Source: Arcobacter sp. F155
GTDB lineage: Bacteria > Campylobacterota > Campylobacteria > Campylobacterales > Arcobacteraceae
Length of the DNA stretch: 64,000 bases
Direction of reading: 5' to 3'
NCBI RefSeq assembly: GCF_004116455.1
Contig: NZ_PDJU01000013.1
Coordinates: 17,567 to 81,566 of the forward strand
Below are positions 27,605 through 37,179 of this stretch, in pieces. A program made the position numbers and the translations under genes. Below the pieces are notes generated by a model that had not been told where the DNA came from, did not search any database, and saw only the letters and a program-made list of their open reading frames with translations. Each line of letters starts with the position of its first letter. The first letter of the stretch is position 1.

Positions 27605-29735
27605 TACTATTATTTAATGGTAATAAGATTTTAAAAGAAGCACCTTTATAGTGCTTATTATCATAGTTTATATTTATATTTTCTGCTTTAATATTTCCAT
27701 GCATATGATCAGCAATAATTTGGTGAGACATATATAAACCTATTCCTGTTCCTTGTGCTTTATGTTTAGTAGTAAAGTATGGTTCAAATATTTTATCAAT
27801 AATATTTTCAGGAATTCCCCCTGCATTATCTTTAATCTCTAAAACGTAATTATTAGCTTCAGTACTCTCATTTATATAGATTACTCTATGCTCTACGTTA
27901 TTTGCAATAAAGGCATCTTTTGAGTTATTTATAATATTTACAAAAACTTGGATAAACTCATTTGAAAGACCTTCATATAAAAGTTCTTCTTCCAAATAGT
28001 TCTCAAATAGTTCTATTTCATGGTTTTTTAAACTTGCATCTAATAGTTTAAGTGCTCTTTTAATTATAAGTCTAGTAATAAACCTCTCTGTCTTTTTATC
28101 AGATTTAAAGAAGTTTCTAAAGTCATCAATTGTTTTTGATAAGAATTGAGTATTTTCAACAATAATATCCATAGTATCTGCAACTCTATCATTATTTAAA
28201 ACACCAAACTCTTTTTCAAACTTAATTCCACTTGCACAAGTACTAATTGTATTTAAAGGTTGTCTCCATTGGTGGGCAATATTTCCTATCATCTCACCCA
28301 TTGATGCCATTTTACTTTGTTGGAATAATAATTGATCTTTTTGTTTTAACTCTGTTATATCAATTACCGCAGTTAACCTTACATCTTCACCTTCAAACTC
28401 TAAAATCTTACCTTGAACTAAGGCTTGGAATCTTTTTCCATTTAATTTTATTAATTCAACCTCATAGGGGTCAGTATTTTTTATCAAGTTTGACTGTACT
28501 ATTTTGTGGTATTTTTCATCAATAAAATCAAACATTGGTCTATTTATAAACTCTTTTCTACTTCCTGCTTGAAATAGCTTTAAACTTACATCATTTATAT
28601 CTATAATCTTGCCATCTTTTGATAAGACAATTGATTCCATTGTAGAATTAAAAAGCCCTTTAAAACTATTTAATGACTTTTCTAAATTATCTTCTCTTTT
28701 ATCAATCTCAATTTGCATTTTATTAAAACTCTCAAGAAGATTATTTAACTCTTCATAATGAAGCTCATCTACTTTCATATTATAATCACCATCAGAAATC
28801 CGTGATGTGATTAATTGTAAGTTATCAAAGGCTGTAAAGATTTTTTGTGAGATTCTTATTGCTAGGAAAATTGCAATAATACTAAAAAATAATACTACTA
28901 AAACAATAGAAATAATAATTGAACTTAGAGACTTTAAAATATCATCATGGCTTTGTCTAACTAAAATACTCCAACCAGTTTTTTTAACTTTGGTATAAGA
29001 ACCTAATTGTTTACCTTTTTTAGTAACTCCTGTAAAAATTGCTTGTTTAAAAGGCTTCTCTTTATTTATTAAATCGGTATAAACAGAAGAAGAACTTGCA
29101 TTATATCTTTGAAGTACATACTGCTTTGAGTCAGGATTTAAAATCATAATTCCTGTTTCATCAAATATTCTTAACATATGAGAATTATCAGTGTTCTTAA
29201 ATCTTTGTATAAAGTTTGACAACTCAGTTAACTTAATCATAATAACACCAATTTTATCATTCATTTTGAAACTATATGAAATACTTGGTTCTTCATCAAC
29301 TGAAGATAAAAATACATTACTCCAGTAATATTTTCTATGGTCTTTTATCTTTTTAAAATAGTTTTTATTTGAGTAATCAAAACCTTTATAGATGTTTAGA
29401 TTAGATATTGCATAAAAATCTTCTATGATTCCTTTTTCATCTAAAACTAATATAGAAGAGATACTTTTATTTGTTTCAACAAGATTTTTAAGAACCATAT
29501 AGTTATACGAGTAGTTCTCTGACACATATATAGAGATATCCTCTATATCTTGAAGTAGCTGCTCAACTTCTTTTCCCACTTGCTTTAAGATAAGATTTTG
29601 ATTATGATTAATAATCTCTACTTTTGAACTATAAAGCTTCCATATTGTTAATATTCCAACAATGATAATTACAGAGATTGAAAATAAAACTAAAAGTTGA
29701 AGTATCTCTCTTTTTAAACTCTTTATTTTATTCAT
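27600..29735 (-). CDS. Sensor histidine kinase with periplasmic dCACHE-like domain, HAMP and PAS
   Basis: A 711 aa membrane kinase. Domains in order: membrane helix (about residues 12-33), periplasmic ligand-binding region of dCACHE type (about 35-270), second helix (about 272-295), HAMP, PAS (about 355-470), HisKA with the phospho-acceptor histidine in NIAHQWRQPL, and HATPase with N box NIINNSKDAF and G boxes DNAGGIPE and GTGIGLYMS. It overlaps the upstream binding-protein gene by eight bases, so the three genes form one cassette. No response regulator is adjacent. Its stop lies inside the clpB promoter region. Confidence 0.9.
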   Translation of the reverse strand: MNKIKSLKREILQLLVLFSISVIIIVGILTIWKLYSSKVEIINHNQNLILKQVGKEVEQLLQDIEDISIYVSENYSYNYMVLKNLVETNKSISSILVLDEKGIIEDFYAISNLNIYKGFDYSNKNYFKKIKDHRKYYWSNVFLSSVDEEPSISYSFKMNDKIGVIMIKLTELSNFIQRFKNTDNSHMLRIFDETGIMILNPDSKQYVLQRYNASSSSVYTDLINKEKPFKQAIFTGVTKKGKQLGSYTKVKKTGWSILVRQSHDDILKSLSSIIISIVLVVLFFSIIAIFLAIRISQKIFTAFDNLQLITSRISDGDYNMKVDELHYEELNNLLESFNKMQIEIDKREDNLEKSLNSFKGLFNSTMESIVLSKDGKIIDINDVSLKLFQAGSRKEFINRPMFDFIDEKYHKIVQSNLIKNTDPYEVELIKLNGKRFQALVQGKILEFEGEDVRLTAVIDITELKQKDQLLFQQSKMASMGEMIGNIAHQWRQPLNTISTCASGIKFEKEFGVLNNDRVADTMDIIVENTQFLSKTIDDFRNFFKSDKKTERFITRLIIKRALKLLDASLKNHEIELFENYLEEELLYEGLSNEFIQVFVNIINNSKDAFIANNVEHRVIYINESTEANNYVLEIKDNAGGIPENIIDKIFEPYFTTKHKAQGTGIGLYMSHQIIADHMHGNIKAENININYDNKHYKGASFKILLPLNNST

Positions 29736-30834
29736 CTACTTTTACAAACTCCCCATTCTTAACTTTAAAGTTATAATAACTTCTAATAACATCTCCATAC
29801 TCATCAAATAAAATCTTATCTTGAACACCTTCAAACTCTTTTTGTAATAATAAGTTTCTTTTTATTTGAGTTTCATCACCCTTTTCTAATACTTCCAATA
29901 AAATTTTACCAATTTCATAAGCCTTTGAAGCATACATAGAAGGAGATATATCATACTTTCTTTTATAGTTATGAACAAACTCTTTATAGCTTGGACTAGC
30001 TGAATTCTCGTCATAATCAATATTAAAAATAACACCCTCCGCTGCTTTACCTGCATTTTCAATAAAAGACGGCGTTCTTGCCCATTCAGCTGATGCAACT
30101 TGTGTTTTTAAACCTTTTAATCTAATATATTGAATTACTCTAGCAGAATCAACAGAGTTTGCACAAATAATTATTAAATCAGGGTTTTTCTTTCTTATAT
30201 CATCTACTAAAAAATCTAAGTTTGAGTTTGTTTTCGAATATGAAAGAAGAGGCTTTTCTCCTTTTGATACTAAACTTTTCTCAAAGTTGATTAAATAATC
30301 CTTTGCATAAGTTGCATTATATGGGTCATATATTCCATAAACTCTCTTAAAACCATTATTTATTACATAGTTAGTAAAAGAGTCAAACCTTTGAGCATTG
30401 TTTGCAACATGAACTCTAAAAAAGTTATCATCTTTTCCTGAAAATTCATTACTGGCAGAAGATGCTGAAATCATAAACATATCATCATAGTTATTGATTA
30501 TAGACATCGTTACTTTAGACATAGAACTAGTAACATTTCCTATAATGATTTTTATATCATTTGCCAAAAACTCATTTATGATATTTTTATTTAAGTCTTC
30601 ATCTTGTTTATCATCTTTAAAAACAATATCTATTTTTCTTCCATTAACTTCATAGTTTGCCTCTTCAAATGCCAATAAAACCCCATTTACCATAGCATTT
30701 CCAAGAACTGAGTATTTTCCTGTTAAAGCACCAACAAACCCTATCTTAATAGGTTCTTTTTCTTTATAAAACAGAAGAGAAACCGTAACTACAAATATAA
30801 CTATTGCTAAAAATAAAATTAAAAGTTTTTTCAT
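29728..30834 (-). CDS. Membrane-tethered periplasmic binding protein (Peripla_BP_6 type), copy 2
   Basis: A 368 aa protein with one N-terminal hydrophobic helix (about residues 3-24) that lacks a lipobox cysteine, so it is likely anchored rather than released. The rest is a branched-chain amino acid/amide-type binding fold: IKIGFVGALTGKYSVLGNAM near residues 34-53, IIIGNVTSSM, and the C-terminal FEGVQDKILFDEYGDVIRSY. There is no permease or ATPase gene nearby. With its paralogue and the downstream kinase it looks sensory. The ligand is unknown. Confidence 0.8.
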   Translation of the reverse strand: MKKLLILFLAIVIFVVTVSLLFYKEKEPIKIGFVGALTGKYSVLGNAMVNGVLLAFEEANYEVNGRKIDIVFKDDKQDEDLNKNIINEFLANDIKIIIGNVTSSMSKVTMSIINNYDDMFMISASSASNEFSGKDDNFFRVHVANNAQRFDSFTNYVINNGFKRVYGIYDPYNATYAKDYLINFEKSLVSKGEKPLLSYSKTNSNLDFLVDDIRKKNPDLIIICANSVDSARVIQYIRLKGLKTQVASAEWARTPSFIENAGKAAEGVIFNIDYDENSASPSYKEFVHNYKRKYDISPSMYASKAYEIGKILLEVLEKGDETQIKRNLLLQKEFEGVQDKILFDEYGDVIRSYYNFKVKNGEFVKVDE

Positions 30835-30843
30835 AATATTTCC

Positions 30844-31944
30844 TTACATAGGTTTATATTGACCATTTTTAACTGTCATAAGAATATAGTCTCTTTTTAC
30901 ATCTCCATACTCATCAAACTCAATTTCCCCTTGTAGTCCTTCAAACTTTTTTATACTTAAAAGTGTATTTTTAAACTCTTTTATATTTTCATTTTTCTTT
31001 AATACTTCAATTATAATTTTAGTTGTTTCATATGATTGAGAAGCAAAAACAGAAGGTTTTGTTTTATATTTTTTTTCATATTTTTTAACAAAATTTAAAT
31101 ATTTTTCATTCTTTGAACTATTGTTATATGAAGTTAAGAAAATCATCCCTTCTACATACTTACCACCATCTTCAAGTAGTTTAGAACTTTTTGACCAACT
31201 TGAACCAATAACTGTTTTTTCAATATCACTAATTCTTAAAAACTGAACTAATTTAGCTGTATCTATTGTATTTGCAATAATTATGATAGCATCGATATCT
31301 TCTCTTTTTTTAATATCCTCTGTAATATGTGAAAAATCTTTCGACAATTCTTTTAGTTTTACAAAGGGATTTCCTCCAAGTTTTTTAAAAGAATTCTCGA
31401 AATTACTAGCGTAACTTTCACTATAAGCACGGTTGTTAGAATCATAAATTGCATAGATATTTTTTAAGTTATTAGATAAAAGATATTTACTTAGTTTTTC
31501 AAAACTTGCTTCTGATTGAGAAACTTGTGTTCTAAAGAAGTTATCATCTTTTTTAGAGAAAGTATTTGAACTAGCTGAGGCAGAAATTAGGGTAGGCATA
31601 TAATTCTCATCAAAAGACTCTAAAGCTATTTTGGTCATAGAGCTTGTTCCACTTCCTAAAATCAAGTTTACATCTTCTTTTTTAAACTCTGTAACAGCAA
31701 GCTTTGCAAAGGTGGGTCTTTGTCTATCATCTTTTGAAATAATTTTTACTTTCTTTTCATTGATTTTGAAATTTTCTTCTTCTAAGGCTAAAGTCATTCC
31801 ATTTAACAAAGAGTGTCCTAAGTTTGAGTATTTTCCACTTAAACCACCTAAAAAACCTATTTTTATCTCATTATTACTAAAAAAACTAAAATATGAAAAT
31901 AGACCTAAAATAATAACTGAAACTATCCCTACAACTTTATACAT
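30844..31944 (-). CDS. Membrane-tethered periplasmic binding protein (Peripla_BP_6 type), copy 1
   Basis: Paralogue of the next gene, nine bases away, with the same layout: an N-terminal helix without lipobox, then IKIGFLGGLSGKYSNLGHSL, LILGSGTSSMTKIA, and FEGLQGEIEFDEYGDVKRDY. The ATG at 31944 (behind GGGAAGAG) is preferred over an in-frame GTG at 31956; the protein is then 366 aa. The pair probably arose by duplication and could bind different ligands for one kinase. Divergent from rnhB. Confidence 0.8.
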   Translation of the reverse strand: MYKVVGIVSVIILGLFSYFSFFSNNEIKIGFLGGLSGKYSNLGHSLLNGMTLALEEENFKINEKKVKIISKDDRQRPTFAKLAVTEFKKEDVNLILGSGTSSMTKIALESFDENYMPTLISASASSNTFSKKDDNFFRTQVSQSEASFEKLSKYLLSNNLKNIYAIYDSNNRAYSESYASNFENSFKKLGGNPFVKLKELSKDFSHITEDIKKREDIDAIIIIANTIDTAKLVQFLRISDIEKTVIGSSWSKSSKLLEDGGKYVEGMIFLTSYNNSSKNEKYLNFVKKYEKKYKTKPSVFASQSYETTKIIIEVLKKNENIKEFKNTLLSIKKFEGLQGEIEFDEYGDVKRDYILMTVKNGQYKPM

Positions 31945-32017
31945 TACTCTTCCCACTTTTTAATAAACAATCTACTATTATACAAAAAAATATTTAATTT
32001 TTGGAGTATAGAAAAAT

Positions 32018-32584
32018 ATGTCACTTTGTGGAATAGATGAAGCTGGACGAGGTCCTATTGCAGGACCACTTGTTGTTGCTGGTGCAATTATAAATAAAGA
32101 AATAGAAGGTCTAAATGACTCAAAGCAACTTACAGAAAAAAGAAGAGAAAAGCTTTTTGATGAAATAAAACAAAACTGTTCTTATCATATTGTATTTACT
32201 GATTCTAAAACTATTGATGAAAAAGGTCTAAGTGCTTGTTTGAAAGCATCAATAAAAGAGATCATGGATAATTTAAAAGATGAAACAAGTGATTTTCTAA
32301 TGGATGGAAATACCTCTTTTGGAATAGAGACTTTACAACACAAAATAAAAGCAGATGCTACAGTACAAGAAGTAAGTGCAGCTTCTATCTTAGCAAAAGT
32401 TAGTCGAGATAGATATATGTGTGATATAGCTTCAAAATATCCAAACTACTCGTTCGAAAAACATAAAGGTTATGGAACAAAAGCTCATGTAGAAGCTATT
32501 AAAGAGTTTGGAAGATGTGAAGAACACAGATTTAGTTTCAAACTAAAAGGAGTAGATGATCAAAATCAGCCTAGCTTATTTTGA
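32018..32584 (+). CDS. rnhB: Ribonuclease HII
   Basis: Removes ribonucleotides from DNA. The 188 aa protein has the GIDEAGRGPIAGP motif (residues 4-16) with the catalytic Asp-Glu pair, DGN near residue 105, and ASILAKVSRDRYM with further metal ligands. It overlaps the convergent thiamine-binding-like gene by nine bases. Confidence 0.96.
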   Translation: MSLCGIDEAGRGPIAGPLVVAGAIINKEIEGLNDSKQLTEKRREKLFDEIKQNCSYHIVFTDSKTIDEKGLSACLKASIKEIMDNLKDETSDFLMDGNTSFGIETLQHKIKADATVQEVSAASILAKVSRDRYMCDIASKYPNYSFEKHKGYGTKAHVEAIKEFGRCEEHRFSFKLKGVDDQNQPSLF

Positions 32585-32890
32585 TACTTCTCCTATCTTA
32601 TTCTCAATAGATTGAACTTTTGTTTTCAGTCTATTGTCTTTTTCTTTTCTGATATCAAAAGTCAAAGTAGAATAAACCCTATTACAACCTAACTCTTCAA
32701 GCTTTTCATAACATTTTTGAACAACTCCTAAAGCCTCAGACATTTTATCTGTTTCTATTGTAGTTGACATAGAAGTTAACTGATAATTAAAACCTGATTC
32801 TCTAATAACTTTTATAACTTCAGATACATATTCACTTTTGCTCTCTGTTTTATCCGTTGGAAACATTGCCATACTTAACAAAACACTCAT
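32576..32890 (-). CDS. MTH1187/YkoF-like thiamine-binding family protein
   Basis: A 104 aa ferredoxin-like fold protein of the MTH1187/DUF77 family: MSVLLSMAMFPTDKTES at the N terminus, YQLTSMSTTIETD in the middle, and VYSTLTFDIRKEK near the C terminus. Members bind thiamine or related molecules and form tetramers. No thiamine genes are nearby, so its role here is open. Confidence 0.8.
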   Translation of the reverse strand: MSVLLSMAMFPTDKTESKSEYVSEVIKVIRESGFNYQLTSMSTTIETDKMSEALGVVQKCYEKLEELGCNRVYSTLTFDIRKEKDNRLKTKVQSIENKIGEVSK

Positions 32891-32939
32891 ATTTTTCCTT
32901 TTAAATTGATATTTTATGACTTTTTTTATCTATTGATTA

Positions 32940-32945
32940 TATAAT
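32940..32945 (+). promoter_or_regulatory. Putative -10 of ankyrin gene 1
   Basis: TATAAT in TTGATTATATAATATC, 29 bases before the ATG. An ATGACT about 18 bases upstream may serve as -35. The same block (TTAGTTATATAATATCC) precedes the second ankyrin gene, so the promoter was duplicated with the gene. Confidence 0.5.
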
Positions 32946-32973
32946 ATCTATACATTAGATAAAAGAAACAACG

Positions 32974-34683
32974 ATGCTAAAAAATATTTTTAACAAAAAA
33001 CAACCTTCTGCTGAAGGTTTTAAAAATGCCTTATTTAATAAAATATTTAATCCAGATGAGATTGAATTTCATTATAGCAATAAAATTAATCTATTTAAAA
33101 CTACTGAAAAAAAAGAAACATTATTACATCTTTGTGCAAAATTCGCTTATCTAGAATCTATAAAATGGCTTCTAAATAAAGGTTTAAGCCTTGAAGCTCA
33201 AACAGAAGATAAAGAGACTGTACTTTTTTATGCAGTAAAATCAAATAATCTATTAACAGTAAAATATTTAGTGGAACAAGGTGCAAATGTAAACCACAAA
33301 AACTTTTACAACCGTACACCTTTACAAGAAGCAATTCTTTTAGAAAGTAGAACATACAAATATCTACTAGAACATACAGAAGAAGTTAACAATAAAGACT
33401 TTTATGGAAATAGTATACTTTTTCATGCCGTATCAAGTAGCAATGATGAAGTTTTAGATAATGTTCTAAAAAATAAAAATGTAGATATTAACTGTATAAA
33501 TAAAAATAGAGATACAGTATTAAGTTATGCTGTTAATAACTATTTAAAAGAGAAAAACTCTAACTCAGCTCTTTCTTATTTTAAAACTATTAAAAAACTA
33601 TTAGATTTTAATATAGATATAAACAATCTAGATAAAAGAGAAGAAAATATACTTTTTCAAGCTATAAAAGAAGAAGACACAAAACTAATCAATCTTTTTT
33701 TAGGTATTGAAAATATAAATATTAACCAACAAAACTATTATGGTGAAACTGTTTTAATGGAAGCTTGTTTAAAAGGTTTTAGAAATATTGAAGTTATCAA
33801 AGCTTTGTTAAACTATGGGGCTGATGTTAATATTAGAGACAAAAAAAATGTAACTCTTATTGAGAAACTAATAGAACTAATTCTTCACTATAAAAACCAC
33901 AAAGAAATAGATTTACATTTACTTGAGAAAAGTTCTTCTGAAAATAACTATTTTGAACTAGTAAAATACCTATTAAGAAATACAAAAATAAATCTAAATA
34001 ACTTTACATCAAAATCTAAACCTATATTTTTTGATGTAATAACTCACTATAACTTTGAGCTTTTTAGTCTGCTTAAAGCAAATGGAATAGATTTAAACCA
34101 AAAAGATTTAAATCAAAACAGCGTGCTTTCATATTTGATTGAAAATGCTGATACCTCTACAACTCAAAAACAAAAGCTTTATTTAAAAACAATGCAAAGT
34201 TTGATAAATCTAGGAGTTAATGTAAATGCCAAAAACGATACTGGTGCAACAGTTGTTCATCAAGCTATTTTAAATGGCTCAATTCATACAGTTAAACTTT
34301 TACTTGACTCTAAACCAAACTATAGAAGTGTTGATAATAAAGGTAGAACATTTATTCATAATGTTGTATGGAGAGACTGTACAAAAACCTTTAAACTTAT
34401 TCACTCTTATGATAATGAGGTTATTAATATTGCTGATAAATATGGTATTTTACCAATTAATTATGCTGTTTTTATGGGAAGATATGACTTAGTAATTAGT
34501 ATGATTGAAGAGTTTGCCCATGTAAATAACACAAATAAAATTGACCCTAAAATGAAAGACTTCTTTAAAAAATTCCATAATAACTTAGATGAACTTACTA
34601 AACATGCAAAAACAAAAGTTGACTTTAAAAACTTACGAATCTTAAGTGAGAATATGAAAAAAGAGTTTTCTATTGCAAAATAA
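32974..34683 (+). CDS. Ankyrin-repeat protein 1
   Basis: A 569 aa protein without signal peptide or membrane helix, made largely of ankyrin repeats. Clear units include TLLHLCAKFAYLESIKWLLNK (about residues 50-70), ETVLFYAVKSNNLLTVKYLV, and GATVVHQAILNGSIHTVKLLL (about 420-440). The N terminus (MLKNIFNKKQPSAEGF) and C terminus (RILSENMKKEFSIAK) are almost identical to those of the next gene. Ankyrin stacks bind proteins; the partner is unknown. Compared with its paralogue it lacks about 70 residues, roughly two repeats, after residue 175. Confidence 0.85.
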   Translation: MLKNIFNKKQPSAEGFKNALFNKIFNPDEIEFHYSNKINLFKTTEKKETLLHLCAKFAYLESIKWLLNKGLSLEAQTEDKETVLFYAVKSNNLLTVKYLVEQGANVNHKNFYNRTPLQEAILLESRTYKYLLEHTEEVNNKDFYGNSILFHAVSSSNDEVLDNVLKNKNVDINCINKNRDTVLSYAVNNYLKEKNSNSALSYFKTIKKLLDFNIDINNLDKREENILFQAIKEEDTKLINLFLGIENININQQNYYGETVLMEACLKGFRNIEVIKALLNYGADVNIRDKKNVTLIEKLIELILHYKNHKEIDLHLLEKSSSENNYFELVKYLLRNTKINLNNFTSKSKPIFFDVITHYNFELFSLLKANGIDLNQKDLNQNSVLSYLIENADTSTTQKQKLYLKTMQSLINLGVNVNAKNDTGATVVHQAILNGSIHTVKLLLDSKPNYRSVDNKGRTFIHNVVWRDCTKTFKLIHSYDNEVINIADKYGILPINYAVFMGRYDLVISMIEEFAHVNNTNKIDPKMKDFFKKFHNNLDELTKHAKTKVDFKNLRILSENMKKEFSIAK

Positions 34684-34776
34684 CCTTTAAAAGCTTTTTC
34701 TTTTTATAAAATCAAAAATTATTTAAATTTATAATTTTTTACTCTATTTTTTAATAATTATTTTAGCTATTAGTTA

Positions 34777-34782
34777 TATAAT
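34777..34782 (+). promoter_or_regulatory. Putative -10 of ankyrin gene 2
   Basis: TATAAT in TTAGTTATATAATATCC, 28 bases before the ATG, nearly identical in sequence and position to the element before ankyrin gene 1. Confidence 0.5.
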
Positions 34783-34809
34783 ATCCTTATCTATTAAAAA
34801 GTAATAACG

Positions 34810-36729
34810 ATGCTAAAAAAAATTTTCAATAAAAAAAAGCCTTCAAAAGATGGCTTTAGGGACGCACTACTTAACAAAGTCTTCAATCTAGATGAACTAG
34901 AATTTCATTACACAGAAAATATTAACCTTTATGAAACAAATGAAAATCAAGAAACTCTCTTACATCTTTGCGCCAAATGTGCATATCTTGAATCTATAAA
35001 ATGGCTAATGGACAAAGAGTTAAGTTTAGAAGCACAAAACAAAGACAAAGAGACAGTACTTTTTTATGCAGTAAAATCAAATAATCAAGCAGTTGTGAAA
35101 TTTTTAGTTGAAAAAGGCGCAAATACTAACCATAAGAATTTTTATAATCGTACAGCTTTACAAGAAGCTATTATAGAGGGAAGCAAAACATACAAATATT
35201 TATTAAGTAAAACAGATGATATAAGAAATAAAGACTTCTATGGAAATAACCTAGTCTTTGATGCAGTATCAAATGGAAGTAGTGAAATACTAGATAGTGT
35301 TTTACAAAATGAGAAAATAGATATTAACTGTGTTAATAAAAATAAAAATATAATTTTACATAAAGAAGCTGCATATAACAACTACGAATTAGCAACAAAA
35401 CTTTTAGAGCATGGAGCTAATCCTACTTTAGGGGATAAAGATGGAAAAAACTTTCTATTTTATGCTGTTAACAAAGGTATTGAAAATATAAAAGTAATTG
35501 AAAAAGCTATTGAGTACGGTTGTGAGGTAAACAATAAAGACTTTGCAGGAAATACTGTATTAAACTATATTGTAAAAAACTATCTTGATGCAAAAGAGAA
35601 ACTTAATATAATAGAAAGCCTTACTCATTTTAAACTAATCAAAAGACTAATTAGCTTCGATATCAATGTAAACTCTTTAAATAAAGATGAAGAGACAATT
35701 CTTTTTCAAGCAATAAGAAGTGAAGATGATGAACTAATTGAATACTTTATTTCACTGGAAAAATTTAATATTAATCAAAAAAACCACTTAGGACAAACTG
35801 TATTAACAGAAGCTTGTTATAAAGGTTATCAAAATATAGAACTAATCAAAAAACTAATTGAATTAGGAGCTGATGTAAATATCAGAGATAATAATGACTC
35901 AACTATAATTGAAAAACTAATTGAGCTAATATTACACTATAAGAATCAAAAAATAATAAGCTACTCTTTACAAGAAAAAAGCTCTTATGAAAATAATTAT
36001 TATGATTTATTAGAGTATTTATTAAAAAATACAAAAGTTGATTTAAAGAAATACAACTCAAGGGCAAAGCCACTGTTTTTTGATACAATTATTTACTATA
36101 ATTTTGAACTTTTTAAACTTCTAAAAAGATATGGAATCAATATAAATCAAAAAGATTTAGAACACAAAAATATTCTATTTTACCTAATAGATAATGCAGA
36201 TACATCAAGTACACAAAAACAAAGGCTTTATTTAAAAACATTACAAAGTTTATTAAACCTTGGAGTTAATATAAATGAAAAAGATGATTTAGGTGCAACT
36301 GCACTACATAAAGCTATTTTAAACAATTGTATCTACACAACAAAACTTCTTTTAGAAGCAAAACCAAACTTTAAAAGTGTTGATAACAAAGGTAGAACTG
36401 TAATTCATAATATTGTTTGGAAAGATTGTTGTAAAACATTTAAACTGGTAAACTCTTATGACCAAAAAATTGTAAATATTGCAGACCAATATGGAGTCCT
36501 TCCTATTAATTATGCTGTTTTCATGGGAAAATATGATTTAGTAATTACAATGATTGACGAATATGCACATATTAACAATACAAATAAGATTGATCCTAAA
36601 ATGAAAGTATTCTTCAAAAAGTTCCACAAAAACGTAATAAATCTCATAAAATATGCTAAAAGTAAAGTTGATGAAAAGAATTTAAAACTCTTAAGTGAAA
36701 ATATGAAAAAAGAGTTTTCTATTCAATGA
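34810..36729 (+). CDS. Ankyrin-repeat protein 2
   Basis: A 639 aa paralogue of the preceding protein, collinear along its whole length except for an extra block at about residues 183-255 (from IILHKEAAYNNYELATKLLE to GNTVLNYIV) that contains about two ankyrin units missing in copy 1. It is cytoplasmic by sequence. The first 75 residues and the last 200 are the best conserved, so the ends rather than the repeat number may be what matters. Confidence 0.85.
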   Translation: MLKKIFNKKKPSKDGFRDALLNKVFNLDELEFHYTENINLYETNENQETLLHLCAKCAYLESIKWLMDKELSLEAQNKDKETVLFYAVKSNNQAVVKFLVEKGANTNHKNFYNRTALQEAIIEGSKTYKYLLSKTDDIRNKDFYGNNLVFDAVSNGSSEILDSVLQNEKIDINCVNKNKNIILHKEAAYNNYELATKLLEHGANPTLGDKDGKNFLFYAVNKGIENIKVIEKAIEYGCEVNNKDFAGNTVLNYIVKNYLDAKEKLNIIESLTHFKLIKRLISFDINVNSLNKDEETILFQAIRSEDDELIEYFISLEKFNINQKNHLGQTVLTEACYKGYQNIELIKKLIELGADVNIRDNNDSTIIEKLIELILHYKNQKIISYSLQEKSSYENNYYDLLEYLLKNTKVDLKKYNSRAKPLFFDTIIYYNFELFKLLKRYGININQKDLEHKNILFYLIDNADTSSTQKQRLYLKTLQSLLNLGVNINEKDDLGATALHKAILNNCIYTTKLLLEAKPNFKSVDNKGRTVIHNIVWKDCCKTFKLVNSYDQKIVNIADQYGVLPINYAVFMGKYDLVITMIDEYAHINNTNKIDPKMKVFFKKFHKNVINLIKYAKSKVDEKNLKLLSENMKKEFSIQ

Positions 36730-36815
36730 TTAATTTGTCTATATAATATATCTTTTTTAATACAAATTTACAATTTTTTTGCTAAGATAAGCAAATATTA
36801 TAAAAAGGAAGAAAC

Positions 36816-37154
36816 ATGCAATTAGAAGTATCACCTGAAGTTTTACTTTCACAATTAGGTTACTCAAAAAGTGACTCATCTCTTAAACAAGCAGAAGAAG
36901 TAATGTCACAAACAAAAGATTTTAACAAGTTTTCAAAGCATTTAATTAGTTTAAATGATCATCTAAAAAAAATGAATGCATACATTGGATTATCAAACTC
37001 TACTAAATATTTAAAAATCAAATGTGATGAAAATGATGCAGATGAAATCTTAGAAGAGTTTCATGAAGAAGTAAGCCATTGGGCAAATAAATATAATGTA
37101 AACTTACAAAAACTAGATGGAAAAGAAGTTTACTATATTTTAGGTACTTTATAA
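36816..37154 (+). CDS. Hypothetical protein, 112 aa
   Basis: A small soluble protein that I do not recognise. The N-terminal half is helical and rich in Lys, Ser and Asp (VLLSQLGYSKSDSSLKQAEE); the C-terminal half looks alternating strand and helix (KYLKIKCDENDADEILEEF). It has a good ribosome site (AAAAGGAAGAA), its own TATAAT about 70 bases upstream, and ends in a bidirectional terminator. It follows the ankyrin pair on the same strand, which may or may not be meaningful. Confidence 0.75.
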   Translation: MQLEVSPEVLLSQLGYSKSDSSLKQAEEVMSQTKDFNKFSKHLISLNDHLKKMNAYIGLSNSTKYLKIKCDENDADEILEEFHEEVSHWANKYNVNLQKLDGKEVYYILGTL

Positions 37155-37179
37155 AATAGAGAGATATTCTCTATTTTAT
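37151..37179. terminator. Bidirectional terminator
   Basis: A 12-bp inverted repeat (37151-37162 with 37168-37179) with a five-base loop and T/A-rich ends on both sides spans the stop codons of the convergent hypothetical gene and msrBA. Confidence 0.8.

Noticed and set aside
32974..36729. The ankyrin genes as a phage or toxin system
   Set aside because: No nuclease, toxin or secretion motif was seen in them or in the neighbouring genes.
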